A stretch of DNA of 64,000 bases from Prostheceraeus crozeri. Its lineage: Eukaryota > Platyhelminthes > Polycladida > Euryleptidae. Positions 42,620-54,400 of this stretch are shown here, piece after piece; the stretch's first letter is position 1, and every line of letters starts with the position of its first letter. The DNA is taken from the NCBI GenBank assembly GCA_907163375.1, contig CAJQUW010001694.1, positions 186,001-250,000 on the forward strand, read 5' to 3'. The notes below the pieces were generated by a model, which saw only the letters and a program-made list of their open reading frames with translations, ran no database searches and was not told the DNA's origin. A program made the position numbers and the translations under genes.

Positions 42620-45600
42620 CTCCCATGATGTTCAATAAGAAGTAGTACTATGCTTGCTCTCAGACATTTATGACCTGAAAATACGAAAATAAAGAAAACA
42701 TTAAGTAAGAATTAAGACTATTTAATTTAATAATAGCAAATCACGATCATTCTCACAATTAATGCAATAATGAAGGTTCTCCGTTTCATAAAGTGTTGTA
42801 TTTATCCTTAACTAAGATTTAGAACTCATCCTAATATGGTATAGCGGCCTAAGCAGCTTCGTGTCACAAGATAAGCAAAATTTAGAATACTAAATGAAGA
42901 GCTGATTTGAAGTTCAGACTTCAGACAATCAAGGTAGGTGTTAGGATTGCAAGTAGTCAAATGCTTCATTTAAGTCCTTGAAAGTCTTGTGAATTTGTGT
43001 TTTTAAAATCACAATCGACTGTGACTGAATGCAAAATTAGTCACAAATAGTAAGTTAATTTGCAGTACATGTAAAATGTTGCCGTTGAAACATGATAATC
43101 AGTGTACAATGACACTCTTTATTTTATTTAAGTTAAGATAACTTACAAATGATAAGTAACCGGCTTACGACCAGGAGAACTTTCCGGAATATGAAATGCA
43201 TACATAAAAGCCAGGGGTGCAGAGCCTCGGAAAAAGGGGTAATTTGATAGACAAATTATAAGTTAAGATCTGTAAGACCAACTGATAATGGCTCTAGGCA
43301 TTACATACTCCCATGTACATGTTCTGAAGCAATTAATTATCAACATCATTCGATAAATTTTTACGCTCTCGGATCACATCGCAGATTCGTTAAACTAAAT
43401 GATCAATAAAAATTATAAATCATAATATCAAAATACACTCTCAGGGAAATGGAAATAGATGAATATGGAAGATCAGTTACCAAAAATATACCCTTATAAA
43501 TGAATAGCAGTGGATGTCGATGTAAGTCGATGTAAATTACCTCGAAGTCGAAAAATAGGTGGACCTTAATGATTGAAGTCGTAGTTTCATATACATCTTT
43601 GTACATTTAGATAGATTTGGTGGCTCTATAATTCGCATCCCTGGCTGCTATCACCTTATATTCTGAGTACAAGTATATCATAATGTACATTGATATAAAT
43701 AAAAAAGGTCTGAATTCAGCATATGTCTATTGCACGAGCGTTTATTCTCAAAGTAACAGATATACGAGTACAAAAGCAAATAAGAAAAATCAGTAAAATT
43801 ACATTTCTGTCAAGAAGGTTGACCCCCATAAATACATTCCTTGAAAAAAAGCTGTAACAGATTGAACGTTAAACCAAACAAAAAAGTCACATGAATCCAT
43901 AAACACTTCTATTCAATTTTTGTCCGCTTGTAGAATTCGAATATTGATCAATCAAATCAAATATATTCACAAGTCACTCGATGTTTTTCTCCACTTTAGA
44001 ATGCACATTTTTGACATTTCTCACTTAGCATATCAAGACCATTGTCCAATTGTTTGATAACTTGGGTATCCTCAGAACGAATTCTCACATCGGCAAAAGT
44101 CGAATAAAATATAACAAACCGGACGAACAATTGCATACCTTTTAATGGATAATGGATTTCCTGGAAATAAGCTGTAAAAGGTGATTTTTCTGTCGAGAAC
44201 ATATACATGCGATGGAGGATAAATTGAGGTGTAGTCACTGAAATAATTATATGGCGAGCAAAAATTGAAGCGTGCTCGTCATTTGACATTTCAGAACTCT
44301 GTCATTCGTACATGGCAATGCGTTCTCAAAATTCTTCTTACTTTAACCTTATTCTGCCTCACCGGCTACTCTAACTACAATTTTTTTCCTCCTCACTAAT
44401 ATAAACCATCTGAAACAGTTATAATTCCTACTGATATCTCAATAAAAATATTACTATAAGAAAACATGATCGTGTAAATAATCCAAAAATGAGCTATCAA
44501 GGCACGATAGGAGAGCGCAAACATATTATGTATTTTGTTATGCGATACAATTATCATAAATAAGTTGGGTGGATAGACATCTGATATACTGTGTAGCAGC
44601 AAAAAAGCAACAGAAAAAAACTCTGACACACAATTTAAATTCTATTGTGCATACATTGACTCCATCGCCAGCTTGCAGAATCCAATCGAGAAAGAAGTTC
44701 TAACTTCTAAAGCGAAGTAAGACACGGGTCCAAATTTCTGGACACGACCCGACTCTACCGCGAGTCTAACCATGGGCCTGATGCACTACTAATGTATGAT
44801 CGCTTTTATCAATATTCCAATGGATGTATTCTAAATTGGACCTATATTATAAATCGGTACCGGTAGTCAATAAATTTGCAAAGGATCGATTATTTCGATT
44901 TCTTAGCTCGAAGAAATTAAGATGAACTTTCGCTGCTGTGAGCTTATATAATGTTATTTCTATTACTCGCATCTGGTATTTTCGTACGTCTTTCAAATGT
45001 GCTACCCATTCCTTCCCACAAAATCGTGCAATAATTCATTAAGTTGCTTGAATATAATTTGTCGAAAAATAATTTGGATGTTGGTGCAAAACAAACGAAT
45101 GATGCTACGTTTACTGATTATTCTATTTTATCTGACCTCTCTTTGTAGACAGCTTGACATTCGCCCAACAGAGGTGTGTTGCCTAACGCGCCCCACTGCC
45201 CTAGTGGGGCGATGGTTTAGAAACTAAGAATCATACATTCGAGTACATTCCTAAATCAACACACATCACAGCAGCACAAGAATGAAGAATTACTTTTAGA
45301 GCGAATAGATCTATTTCGTGGCATCATTTTGAGTGAGTCATCGTGTGAGAAAAATCGGTATAAAAGTTGGAGTAGAGCTGCAAAGACCGGTAAATGTAAT
45401 GAATGGCCATGACTGCAGAAGGGATGACAGTATCATCAACTCTCCATTCATGCTTTAACATATCTTTATTAATTGCTGTTGATCTAGGAGCGAAATCATT
45501 TTGATCATTTATTAAGTCAGACCCGGGTCGGGTCAGCGCGGGGCCAGCAGTAGGTTCTGGACACGTCGTGTCCAACTATGTTCTACAGGCCGTTTTCATC

Positions 45601-45927
45601 AGGAACTTTGATGTTTATCTTCGTGAGGTAAAAAGGACGTTTATATCGATCTTACCACTCAGTTGAAAATGTTGAGTGAAATTTCGAATCAAAATATTTA
45701 ACGTTCTAATGCAATTTGCAGCTATTTTGCCATATGAATCTTTGACGTAAACATCATTACATGATGACCTATCTTGTTGTCATACTTATTTTTCATTCTT
45801 CACATCCCATGAAAATTCATACACTGTGTGTGGCTCATCAATGACACAAAATGAGATGGTGGGAAATTCTTGCATCAGCTTTAACGCCGTGAATTCCGTT
45901 TAATCCTCAAAGATAAGATATTCATAT
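42620..45927. other. Host intron, nothing firmly supported
   Basis: Contains weak echoes only: a CAGGGGTGC/GCATCCCTG pair (43212, 43643) without target duplication, and a repeated TTCTGGACACG (44741 and 45557). Confidence 0.4.
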
Positions 45928-46615
45928 CAGAGTTGGAACCGATCGGGATTCGTCGACCAAGACCCGACCGACGATCAAATTTCTCGACCGTCCGATTGAC
46001 CGATCAATTTTTGCCTTCACTAACCGGTCTTGTGACCCGCCGGTCGACCACCTGACCGGTATCTGACCGGCGACAATCTCGTATTATCTTGATGACATCT
46101 CATCTCACACGCAATCTCACATGACAATGACAGTAGTCTTTTTACTGAACATGCGCCATAAAAATTGATATTTATCAGGCATGTAAGATACATTGGAGTC
46201 CATGTACAAGTAATAGTCATATCAATACATGCTGTTTCTCCCTACTTTTGATAATACATGTAATGTAAAAATGCATATCAAAAATCCCTATCATAATAAT
46301 AACAAATTATGATTTGAGCAATAACAATTTCAGTCCCTGAATTACATGTTTGCATTGTTTTGTAGAGATGTAATTTTGTATTATTTTGATTTTGAAATAT
46401 AAATGTTGCTCCTTGCTAGAGTAGCAGATGCTCGTTTTCAATTTGTTCATAAAATGATGGTGCATTCTGCTTTTTAACAAGTGACAGGCGTAGCCCTACT
46501 CTCGTATTGTCCATTCAGATTTTCATCATACTTTCATCACATATTGCAAATAAAATGAACATCTTATTGAATAGGAAGTATTTGTAATGCATTCACAACT
46601 ACACTTTTATTTTGT

Positions 46616-47729
46616 GCTGATCACAAACGGACCACCTTATTGCCGAAATTCAATCGATTCTCATCCCCTCTAATCGTGACGCTCACCAAGGCACCATACA
46701 TCACTGAGAGTTTTCATTCTCAGGTCTCAAATAAGCTATCATAAACCTGCATCCGCTATTGTGTTTGCTGGAAAGTGGTCAAAATGCAAAAATCGTTCAA
46801 TTTACAGATCACCGGGAATAAATCAGGCACGAGAGCGAGCATTTTCTAAGCTTCATTTTGATACGTTGCTCATTGAAATAGGTGGACAAGGAAAGAAATA
46901 GTGACACTGTAAAGTTATCACAAAACCGTGACTCTACCGCGGCCAGAATTATAATACCCTCACTTTTTCATCAAAAATGTTGATGTTTGGTATCGTCAGA
47001 ATCCCTGCGATGTAGGGAGTAAGAATGTGCACGTTTTATTCAAACAATTTCAATAATTATTATGAACTTCTTTCAACATTTTTCTCATTACCCTGAAGTG
47101 CACAGGCAACATGCAAGGTCAATAATCTGCAGTTGGTGGGAGAGAATTGCTTGTGCGTCACCGTGCGGCTGCACATTCGATTGACTAAAGTTTCGCTTTA
47201 AACCGTCGTTCACCTTGCATGGTGCTTGTGTACTTAAGCAGTAATGAGAAAATGCTGAAAGAAGTCTGAAAAAGAACTTTTGAGCATATTACCATATAAT
47301 TTCCATATTCTTACTCTTTTATCACAATGATTCTGAACATAACAAACACTAACATTTTTGTTGAAAAAAAGAGAATTCAACATTTTCGGTCAATAGAATC
47401 AAGATTTGTGATAACTTTGCGATATCAGAATTTCTTTCCTAGTCCACCGATTTCGATGAGCAATATATCGAATTAAGGTCAGCAAATGCTCGTTCGCCTC
47501 ATGCCTGATTCATAATCATGCTCACATTTTCCTGTTATTGCAAATTGAGCGATTTTCATATTTTAACCACAGTTTAGCAAACACAATAGCCGATACAAGC
47601 CCATCATGGCTCACTTGAAACCTGAGAATGCAAGCTCTCAAATTATGGCGCGTTGATGAGCAACACGATTGGAAGGCATGAGAATCGATTGAATTTCGAT
47701 AAAAATTAGGTGGTCCGTTAATGATCAGC
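46616..47729. repeat. 1.1-kb imperfect palindrome (foldback-like element)
   Basis: Arms of about 500 bp face each other around a centre near 47165. The ends are GCTGATCA-x-AAACGGACCACC (46616) and, reversed, GCTGATCATTAACGGACCACC (47729). Internal matches include GAAATTCAATCGATTCTCAT, CTATTGTGTTTGCT and, near the centre, CATGCAAGGT (47113) with ACCTTGCATG (47208). The arms differ at many sites, so the palindrome is old. It lies within the outer hAT. Confidence 0.85.
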
Positions 47730-49089
47730 TCTTTAATGCCATCAAATTATGTTATATAAAATCGTAGGTATGATTTGTAGGCAAATTGTTTATTATGGTA
47801 GTTACTCAGCTTTTCAATTTCCGCTGTGAGGCTAGGAGCTCACTTTGATATAAATGGGACACCATATTTACGGAATGCTACTTTAATGTTGACTTGAATC
47901 AAAAATAAATGAACCATCCAAACAGCCAAAATTAATGAAAAGTAGCATAAGTTAAATTAATTTCATCAGATGACCTTATTTTAGTAAACCGTCGGATGGT
48001 TCATATTATGGAGGCCGATGCTGAGACGGCGCGCCCCGCGTCTTAGTAACCGGTCGACAGGAAGATAAATTGAACCGTAAGATCTAGCTCCAATTTGTGT
48101 ATTTAAATTTTCATCATTTGAAATCTGAAGACTAACATCACACACTTAAGTGCAGAGGTGGGCTTTGCGCTCCGCGATCCGGAAAAAATTAAAAATTGAA
48201 GAAAAGGAAAAATGTGCACTCCTTTCCTGCGCTACGACCGCGAAACTAGCAGCAAGAAAACAACAAATTCGATCATGGACAGACAATTTCTCTTGTCATC
48301 GGCTTAATCTTCATACGCAAATTTGTCAAAAAGAGATTCAGCATGAGCTTTCGGATCGCAATTGCGAAATTGGACACTGAATAGAGATGTCGTTATTCTT
48401 CTATTACTCTTACATGCAGTGGCGGTCCGAAGGGGGGGATGCCGGAATGAATCCCCTCCCCACCAGCCCAAAGCATTGTAATATAAAATTTAAACATTCA
48501 ATTTATCAATTTAAGATCGGCATATTTTACATTTTAGCTTCCATGCAATAATTTGGCAATGCATCTCTGCAATGAAATACATAGTACGAAAGTCGGATGG
48601 CGAAACGACCTCTGTCTTACTACATCATTTCCGCTTATGTCACTGATTTAGAGTTTGTCAACTTAGAGACATGTAAAACCAAGGAATGGAGCGGTCTCCG
48701 CAATAGGTTTGTTTGTCCTTAAAAGCTCGGATGTTGATGACCCGCTGCGATATTGCGTATCCTACATGATGCACTTGAATTAACGCTCTCCCCATGAACT
48801 CTGCGATGCAAGAAAGCTGACAAAAGAGCTTTCAAATCCGTACGACCCATGGAACCTCCATCCACATGTGTGATGGTTTGCCTATTGGAATGTCTACAGC
48901 ATGTATCTGTCATTCGATTAGTTCTCAATATTTCTTAGAATGTTGGTGTCGATGGATCACTTAACACATTTCAGGATAGAACTTCTAACGTATTTCGCTA
49001 TCCCAACTCTCTAAGATTTTCTGCATTTTGATTTAGATTCCTGGTACGCTAAATTCAACATGAACTGATGAAATTGATGTCATCACACT

Positions 49090-49580
49090 CAAGGTTGGTG
49101 GTACAGCACGGTATAGGTAACCGCTTCAGCGGCTCCAGAAGCCCGCGCTGCGTTGTAGCCTAGCAGCAGGTGCAACTAACTTAGACGTGAGAGACCTCGG
49201 CCCGGACTTATGTCTGGGTGTTTCTATTTAATGGGAATGCGGAGGAGATCCGCTAATGAAGCAGTCGAAGGAAAAATAATTCATGGGCTTAGTGTACCAC
49301 CGATCCGGCCAACAGAGATAGGATTTCCTTTATATGCGGCCGGCCACCAATACTGTAAGTTTAATTAGAAATTTTAGTATTCCTCCCCTACCTTGATCGG
49401 ATGACCTGTCTGGGTGTAGTGTCGATAAAGTAGCAGCTTTGACAGTCTAAGAAGCTAGCAGGCACCCTGATCGGATCGACCGGCCTGAGAGTGGTGGCGA
49501 AAGTTTAAAGTTGCTTTCGATTCGCCAGCAGCTCCGATCATGAGAAGGCGGAACATCTAATCTTGGAAGTAGCTTTAAGG
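49090..49580 (+). repeat. Dispersed block, diverged copy (inner hAT)
   Basis: Same order of landmarks as 16140-16620 (GGTGGTACAGCACGGTAT, CAGTCGAAGGAAAAA, TGACCTGTCTGGGTGTAGTG, CGATTCGCCAGCAGC) with many differences and small insertions. Here it lies about 280 bp before the transposase start, which suggests a 5' non-coding region of the hAT family. Confidence 0.75.
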
Positions 49581-49855
49581 TAGGATCAAATATGATGAAT
49601 AATTCATGCGTTTGAATTTCCGAACAAAGCGATTATTGTATTTAAAGATCCATTACTTATATATTGTGCAATATTCGTATGAGACAATATTTATAATGAA
49701 AACATGTCATGTATGTGAGCGTATTAGTTTTTCAGTTAATTTCCATGGATTCTTTAATACCATATTTCCTTCTATTTTTCTGTCACGTAGTGCAATTAAC
49801 ACAATTAATTGATCATATTCTTATCAAGCTTCTCTATTTCACAGCTGGTCTCAAT

Positions 49856-49951
49856 ATGTCTGAAGTACCTAAAAAGAAAATCCGTCTGATTTCCGACTTT
49901 TTCCGAAACAGACACTACCTAATTCCTTCAACAAATCTTTCGAAAATGTGA
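49856..49951 (+). pseudogene. hAT transposase N-terminal scrap
   Basis: An ATG at 49856 opens MSEVPKKKIRLISDFFRN and stops after about 31 codons. A basic start followed by IxxFF is typical of ZMYM-like hAT transposases and resembles a PCNA-interacting box. An acceptor-like tract (CTCTATTTCACAG) lies just upstream. The following 450 bp contain no further clear domain. Confidence 0.5.
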
Positions 49952-51402
49952 CAACATCGACTGATGTAGTTTCTGCCAATACTGATACTCTGCTTAATAT
50001 TCATTCACCATCTGAACTAAGAACCATTCACGCTCAGAAAATGGCATTGGCCGCTCTTTTTCAGAAGGAAAGAGAAATTCAACTATGGTATCTAGATTGG
50101 ATAACTTAACGAAAAAAAATCTACTCACTGACCACCGGATTCGAGTTTCCATTCACTCAAAAAGATGGCAAGCGTCTACAAAAGGTTTATCTGGGAATCC
50201 AGCATATAACTTGAAGGCTATACGCACATATAGTGCGGGTACAAGTGATAGCATCTTATTTAAATGTACATGTACATGCAAATGTAATTTAAAACATGCA
50301 ATTCAAGTTAAAGGGCCTCATATAACTGATATGACATTTGTGGATTGTTTCACATTTTATTCTGTTTGAGGATTGGAGCAATTAAATTTAATTTCCCCAC
50401 CAGAATTTTCTGCGACCGCCCCTGCTTACATGTACATGGATAAGTTAACATTTTGACGATGAAAGGTAAAAAGTACCACATATTCTATAATGAATACCTT
50501 GGCATGGATGTTTGTGATAAAGCATTATTTTTATAAACAAAGACATTGAGAACGCCTTGTGTCGTCTTCGGACATCGAGTGAATGTGCCATAACATTAGT
50601 GGTCAACACGAGTAAAGGAAAACATTGATGCACAGTAGGGTGCAGGAGAGACTATGCATATAGACCACAGGGACTCTGTTATTACGAGGATCAGTGATGT
50701 AGAAAAGGAATCCCCATTATTTCTGCATCAGCAACCAAGACAGCAAAAAGAAGAAACACGAAATGACAACTCGGGAAGACAGAGATAGAGGAAAAAGGTG
50801 GGAATCTTTGAACGAGATGACACATTGGAAAGAAGGATGGGAGAAAAGAAGAGGCAACGGAGTAAGACAGGTTATGTCTCGAGTTCCTCACGATATCTAC
50901 CACATATGGTTAGTCAGACGAATGAGATAATCAAGAGAATTAACCTGCAGACTAATAGATGCCAGATTCTAACGTGGAATGTTTTCATATTAGGTTTTCT
51001 TGCACTCGATCAGCGATCCGAAGAGATTGTGGATTATCCCATGCGAGTAAGATATTCGATATTTTATTGACCGAATCATAATGCATTCGATAAAACATTT
51101 TCTAAGCTTGATTGCCATTTCAAAAGTACATCATACTTATCAGCGTAGTCTGCAACGCGGAGAGCAGACCGCAACTATAAGATCTCCGAAATCGGAGCGG
51201 GGAGAGCATATGTGTCAACCAGGAGCACGGAACGCAAAAATTTAGTTGGAGCGGCTCCCACCTCTGCATTCAGCATAAAATTCATCATTTTGAATCATGC
51301 TTAATTAAGCAAAATCACTTCTATTTATTATTATGACCGGTATTGACCGGCAATTCTAAATGCTCGATCGGAGCCGGTCGACCCCGACCGGTTCCAACTC
51401 TG

Positions 51403-54400
51403 ATTCAGATTCCACATTGTTTTGATTTAGCCGCTCGGTATAGGAACTTGCTTCTGAAACTTGTAACTGGATCAAACACCCTTATAAACAATGTATGGTA
51501 TCACCCATGATTGGAACCCACCGCTGGCGAGGCCCACGCCGGTTCAACACTGGCATTGACGTATGACAACACTTAATCACCACTTTGTAGGGACCAGTCT
51601 TCTTCTTCCATGTTTGATCGATTGCAGACTGTGCCTTTAGCTTATGCCAAGCCCGCACCATCCAGGTGGCATGATTTGACGTCAGGCATGTGAATCTCTA
51701 CCTATCATGAAGACCTTGCACTTTTTCTCTTGTTCCACCACCAATTCTAGACTGAACAATGATAGAAATAACCCCGCACATTTGACCTGGTGGCAGTAGA
51801 ACTTAGTGTCTAATCGAATTAGCGAAAATTTAGCGATGCGAAAATTACCCAGTTTACAGTCAAGGAAAATATTAAATTATATGTTAAATGTCAAAGTAAA
51901 TACAATACCTACATTTACCTACTCTAAAATTGGAACTTTAATTTGATAAGGCTTACTAATCATTTACCTGCCATGTCTAAAAATTAGATATGATAAAAAT
52001 CAGTGTATATCACTAACTTTCTGATGTCAACAGAAAGCGCACGCAGATAAAGCCCATCTTATACTGACAGATAATTCGTTACAAGTGGACTCAACATCAA
52101 TGCACGGAAGCAGTGAAATGTCAGTCATAATTAGAAGTATATCCTCACTGAGGCATTTCACCGTAATTCAGCTTCATGCCACCTGGATATGACAACTTCC
52201 ACATGGAAATGAGCCTCTGAATCATCTATCGCTATTCCATCTTGCCTTAAGTTAAGAAGTAATGAAATTCAGAGTTCAGGACGCAGTTATTGACAGGTAC
52301 AACGTGCTGCGTTGAAAAGCTTCAGTGGAAATGTGAGACTTCTCAAAGTAAACCTAAATTTCACTCGGTGAGACAGGACGTGTACGCGCGCACTCCTCAA
52401 CGTGTGTAATAGCAACTTTGATTAACATCATGCTCAGTCTGACAGTGAGTCGAGTTGAAGAGACGTGATAAGCAGACACTCTGTCCAACTCGCAACGTTT
52501 TTTGTATAACTTGATAAAGATCGACAGAGAATTGTCTACCGTTAGCAATAGTCTACGAGAGGAAATCACTCTCATATTACCAACACATCACTCATGACCT
52601 AGTAAACTAGTCGACCTCACACCGGGCGAGGCGAGAGCTCAAGGGATTGCAGATGTACAGGTTTCAAAATACAAAACTTTGATGAAGAAGGAAAGAGGAT
52701 GACCTTCATGTTGGATGAAACCTTAGATATGAAATTTCATCTTGAATATGTGAGATTCGATAATCGATTGTTCAGCCAAAACATAACTAGTCTACAAACA
52801 TCTTTATCCGAATGAATGTCCTCCTTGAGGAAATTCTTTAGAAGACATTATCGCGCGAGTGGAAGAGAATTGATGATTCTTAATCAAGTCAAAATAAAAT
52901 CCTTCGATTCATCGCAATTCATTTCCATCACGCAGTGAGAGGAAAAACTGACCGGAATTCTGGGCCCATGATTTTCAATTTGACGACTTGAATCCTTCCC
53001 CTCCTCCGGACTGGCTTCAATTCTCATACAATTTCAAGATGCTTCAGACGTTTTCCGCTCAGAATTATGAGAATGCACACACGATCATGCATGATTATGC
53101 ATGTACATACCATGGACAATTGGGCATCTAAAATATTATCATCTGGACTGATCGCAGAGGTCTGACAAAAACACATAAAATAATCGCATTCTTGGTTGTA
53201 GTTGCACATGTGCAATTCACTCAATTTCTACTCATTCCTTTTTGCGTTCTATTTCATTACATTTGCATTCAATTTCGTTAGCGAGAGCTGCTCGGTTCAC
53301 CCATCAAGCCGCTTCCGCACATTCTAGTTCGTCATCGACGCTTACTCCTGACTTTCAATTTCGCCCGCTGACAACGAGTGGACAAGTGGACGAGTGGAAA
53401 ATGGACAAGTCACAAACGCGGACCAGCAGCCAATATAGCAGTAAGATTTTTCTCTCGTTCTTTATGTACAACTCCTGTGGCTTTCTTCAATTTTGGTGTT
53501 AAGGTAAAACGAAACAATGGTGCAGGGTGCGGCATAAAAAACGTGAGTAAAATTTAAAGTAGCATAACTTTCTAATTATACAGTAGAAATTAACTAATAA
53601 GGTCTCAATTTGAAACCAATGCACATATTCATTACGATAATCAACATTGCAATTGCTGCATTTGAGGATGAGAGAATAAGGTTCATGCAAAGCATGAGAA
53701 ATCGAAAGCCAAAAAATTAGATGAAAAGAACGACTGAATGGGAAAGCAAGCCTACTTCCAATTCTTCACTTAAACGATAAACATCATGGCGAAGTCTTGC
53801 TGCAGATCATCTCAAAACATGAATTGAGTGATGACTGGATCAACTTTCAGCAATCACGATTTGCAACAGAACGACAAAAATTTCGTATTTTCCTGTTTTA
53901 TTTCCTCTAAAGTCTCCACGTCTCCACAAAGTAATTTGTAATGGATTGTTTGGCCTCACATCGAACGCAGACATGATACAAAGGGCTTTATGGCAATACA
54001 TACCATTCATGCGCTACATTCATTCACTTCTATTGCGTCAGTCGAAGCTGTAGCGAACCTTGCGCAGCAAATTGTGAAGAATGCTTTAATGCACTTTCGG
54101 TCAAGAAAATTGATTTTCTAACTTGTTTAAAACGAATCTTCCGCATCGCATTTACTTGTCGCAATTCAACCTAGTAGAGTATGATAGTTGTCTTAACTCA
54201 TTATAAATTTTGCTATACTCAGGACACTGAAGTGTGGAAAGTGAAGTTCATAGTAAGCAGCATAAAATGCAAATTTCTGCTGTATGTCAAGATATCTTTT
54301 GAAAACTTATTTCACATGCGTTCATACTTCAAGTACACCTGTACTCGGTTACACAATTAAATTTTTTGCATCGCTATTAGTATGATGTATTAAGCAAAAC

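Larger units (their letters stand above)
48417..50424 (+). mobile_element. Inner hAT element with perfect target duplication
   Basis: A 2008-bp element from CAGTGGCGGTC (48417) to GACCGCCCCTG (50424), flanked by exact CTTACATG at 48409-48416 and 50425-50432. It carries the dispersed 470-bp block (49090-49580) and a scrap of transposase N-terminus (49856). It is the youngest layer of the stack. Confidence 0.93.
48153..51266. mobile_element. Possible middle hAT element of the nested stack
   Basis: CAGAGGTGGG (48153, plus) and CAGAGGTGGG (51266, minus) are identical and are followed on each side by GC-rich CGCTCC motifs. The 8-bp flanks (CTTAAGTG, CATTCAGC) do not match, so either the duplication has decayed or the ends belong to different copies. 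Confidence 0.5.
45928..51402. mobile_element. Outer hAT element of a nested stack
   Basis: Termini CAGAGTTGGAACCGATCGGG (45928, plus) and CAGAGTTGGAACCGGTCGGG (51402, minus), 19 of 20 identical. The flanks are ATTCATAT (45920-45927) and ATTCAGAT (51403-51410), 7 of 8. Repeated GACCGG motifs lie inside both ends. The length of 5475 bp includes at least one later insertion (48417-50424) and probably another. No transposase of its own was recognised. The worn duplication indicates an older insertion. Confidence 0.88.

Noticed and set aside
43212-43643. CAGGGGTGC...GCATCCCTG pair suggesting a 430-bp hAT MITE
   Set aside because: The flanks (ATAAAAGC, GCTGCTAT) do not match and the termini agree over only a few bases.
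44722-45572. Repeated TTCTGGACACG and GACCCGA motifs suggesting element ends
   Set aside because: Short, in mixed orientation, and no terminal duplication found.
53242-53502. Ser-rich 86-codon plus-strand ORF with a donor-like GTAAGA inside
   Set aside because: No acceptor or family motif; composition alone is not enough.
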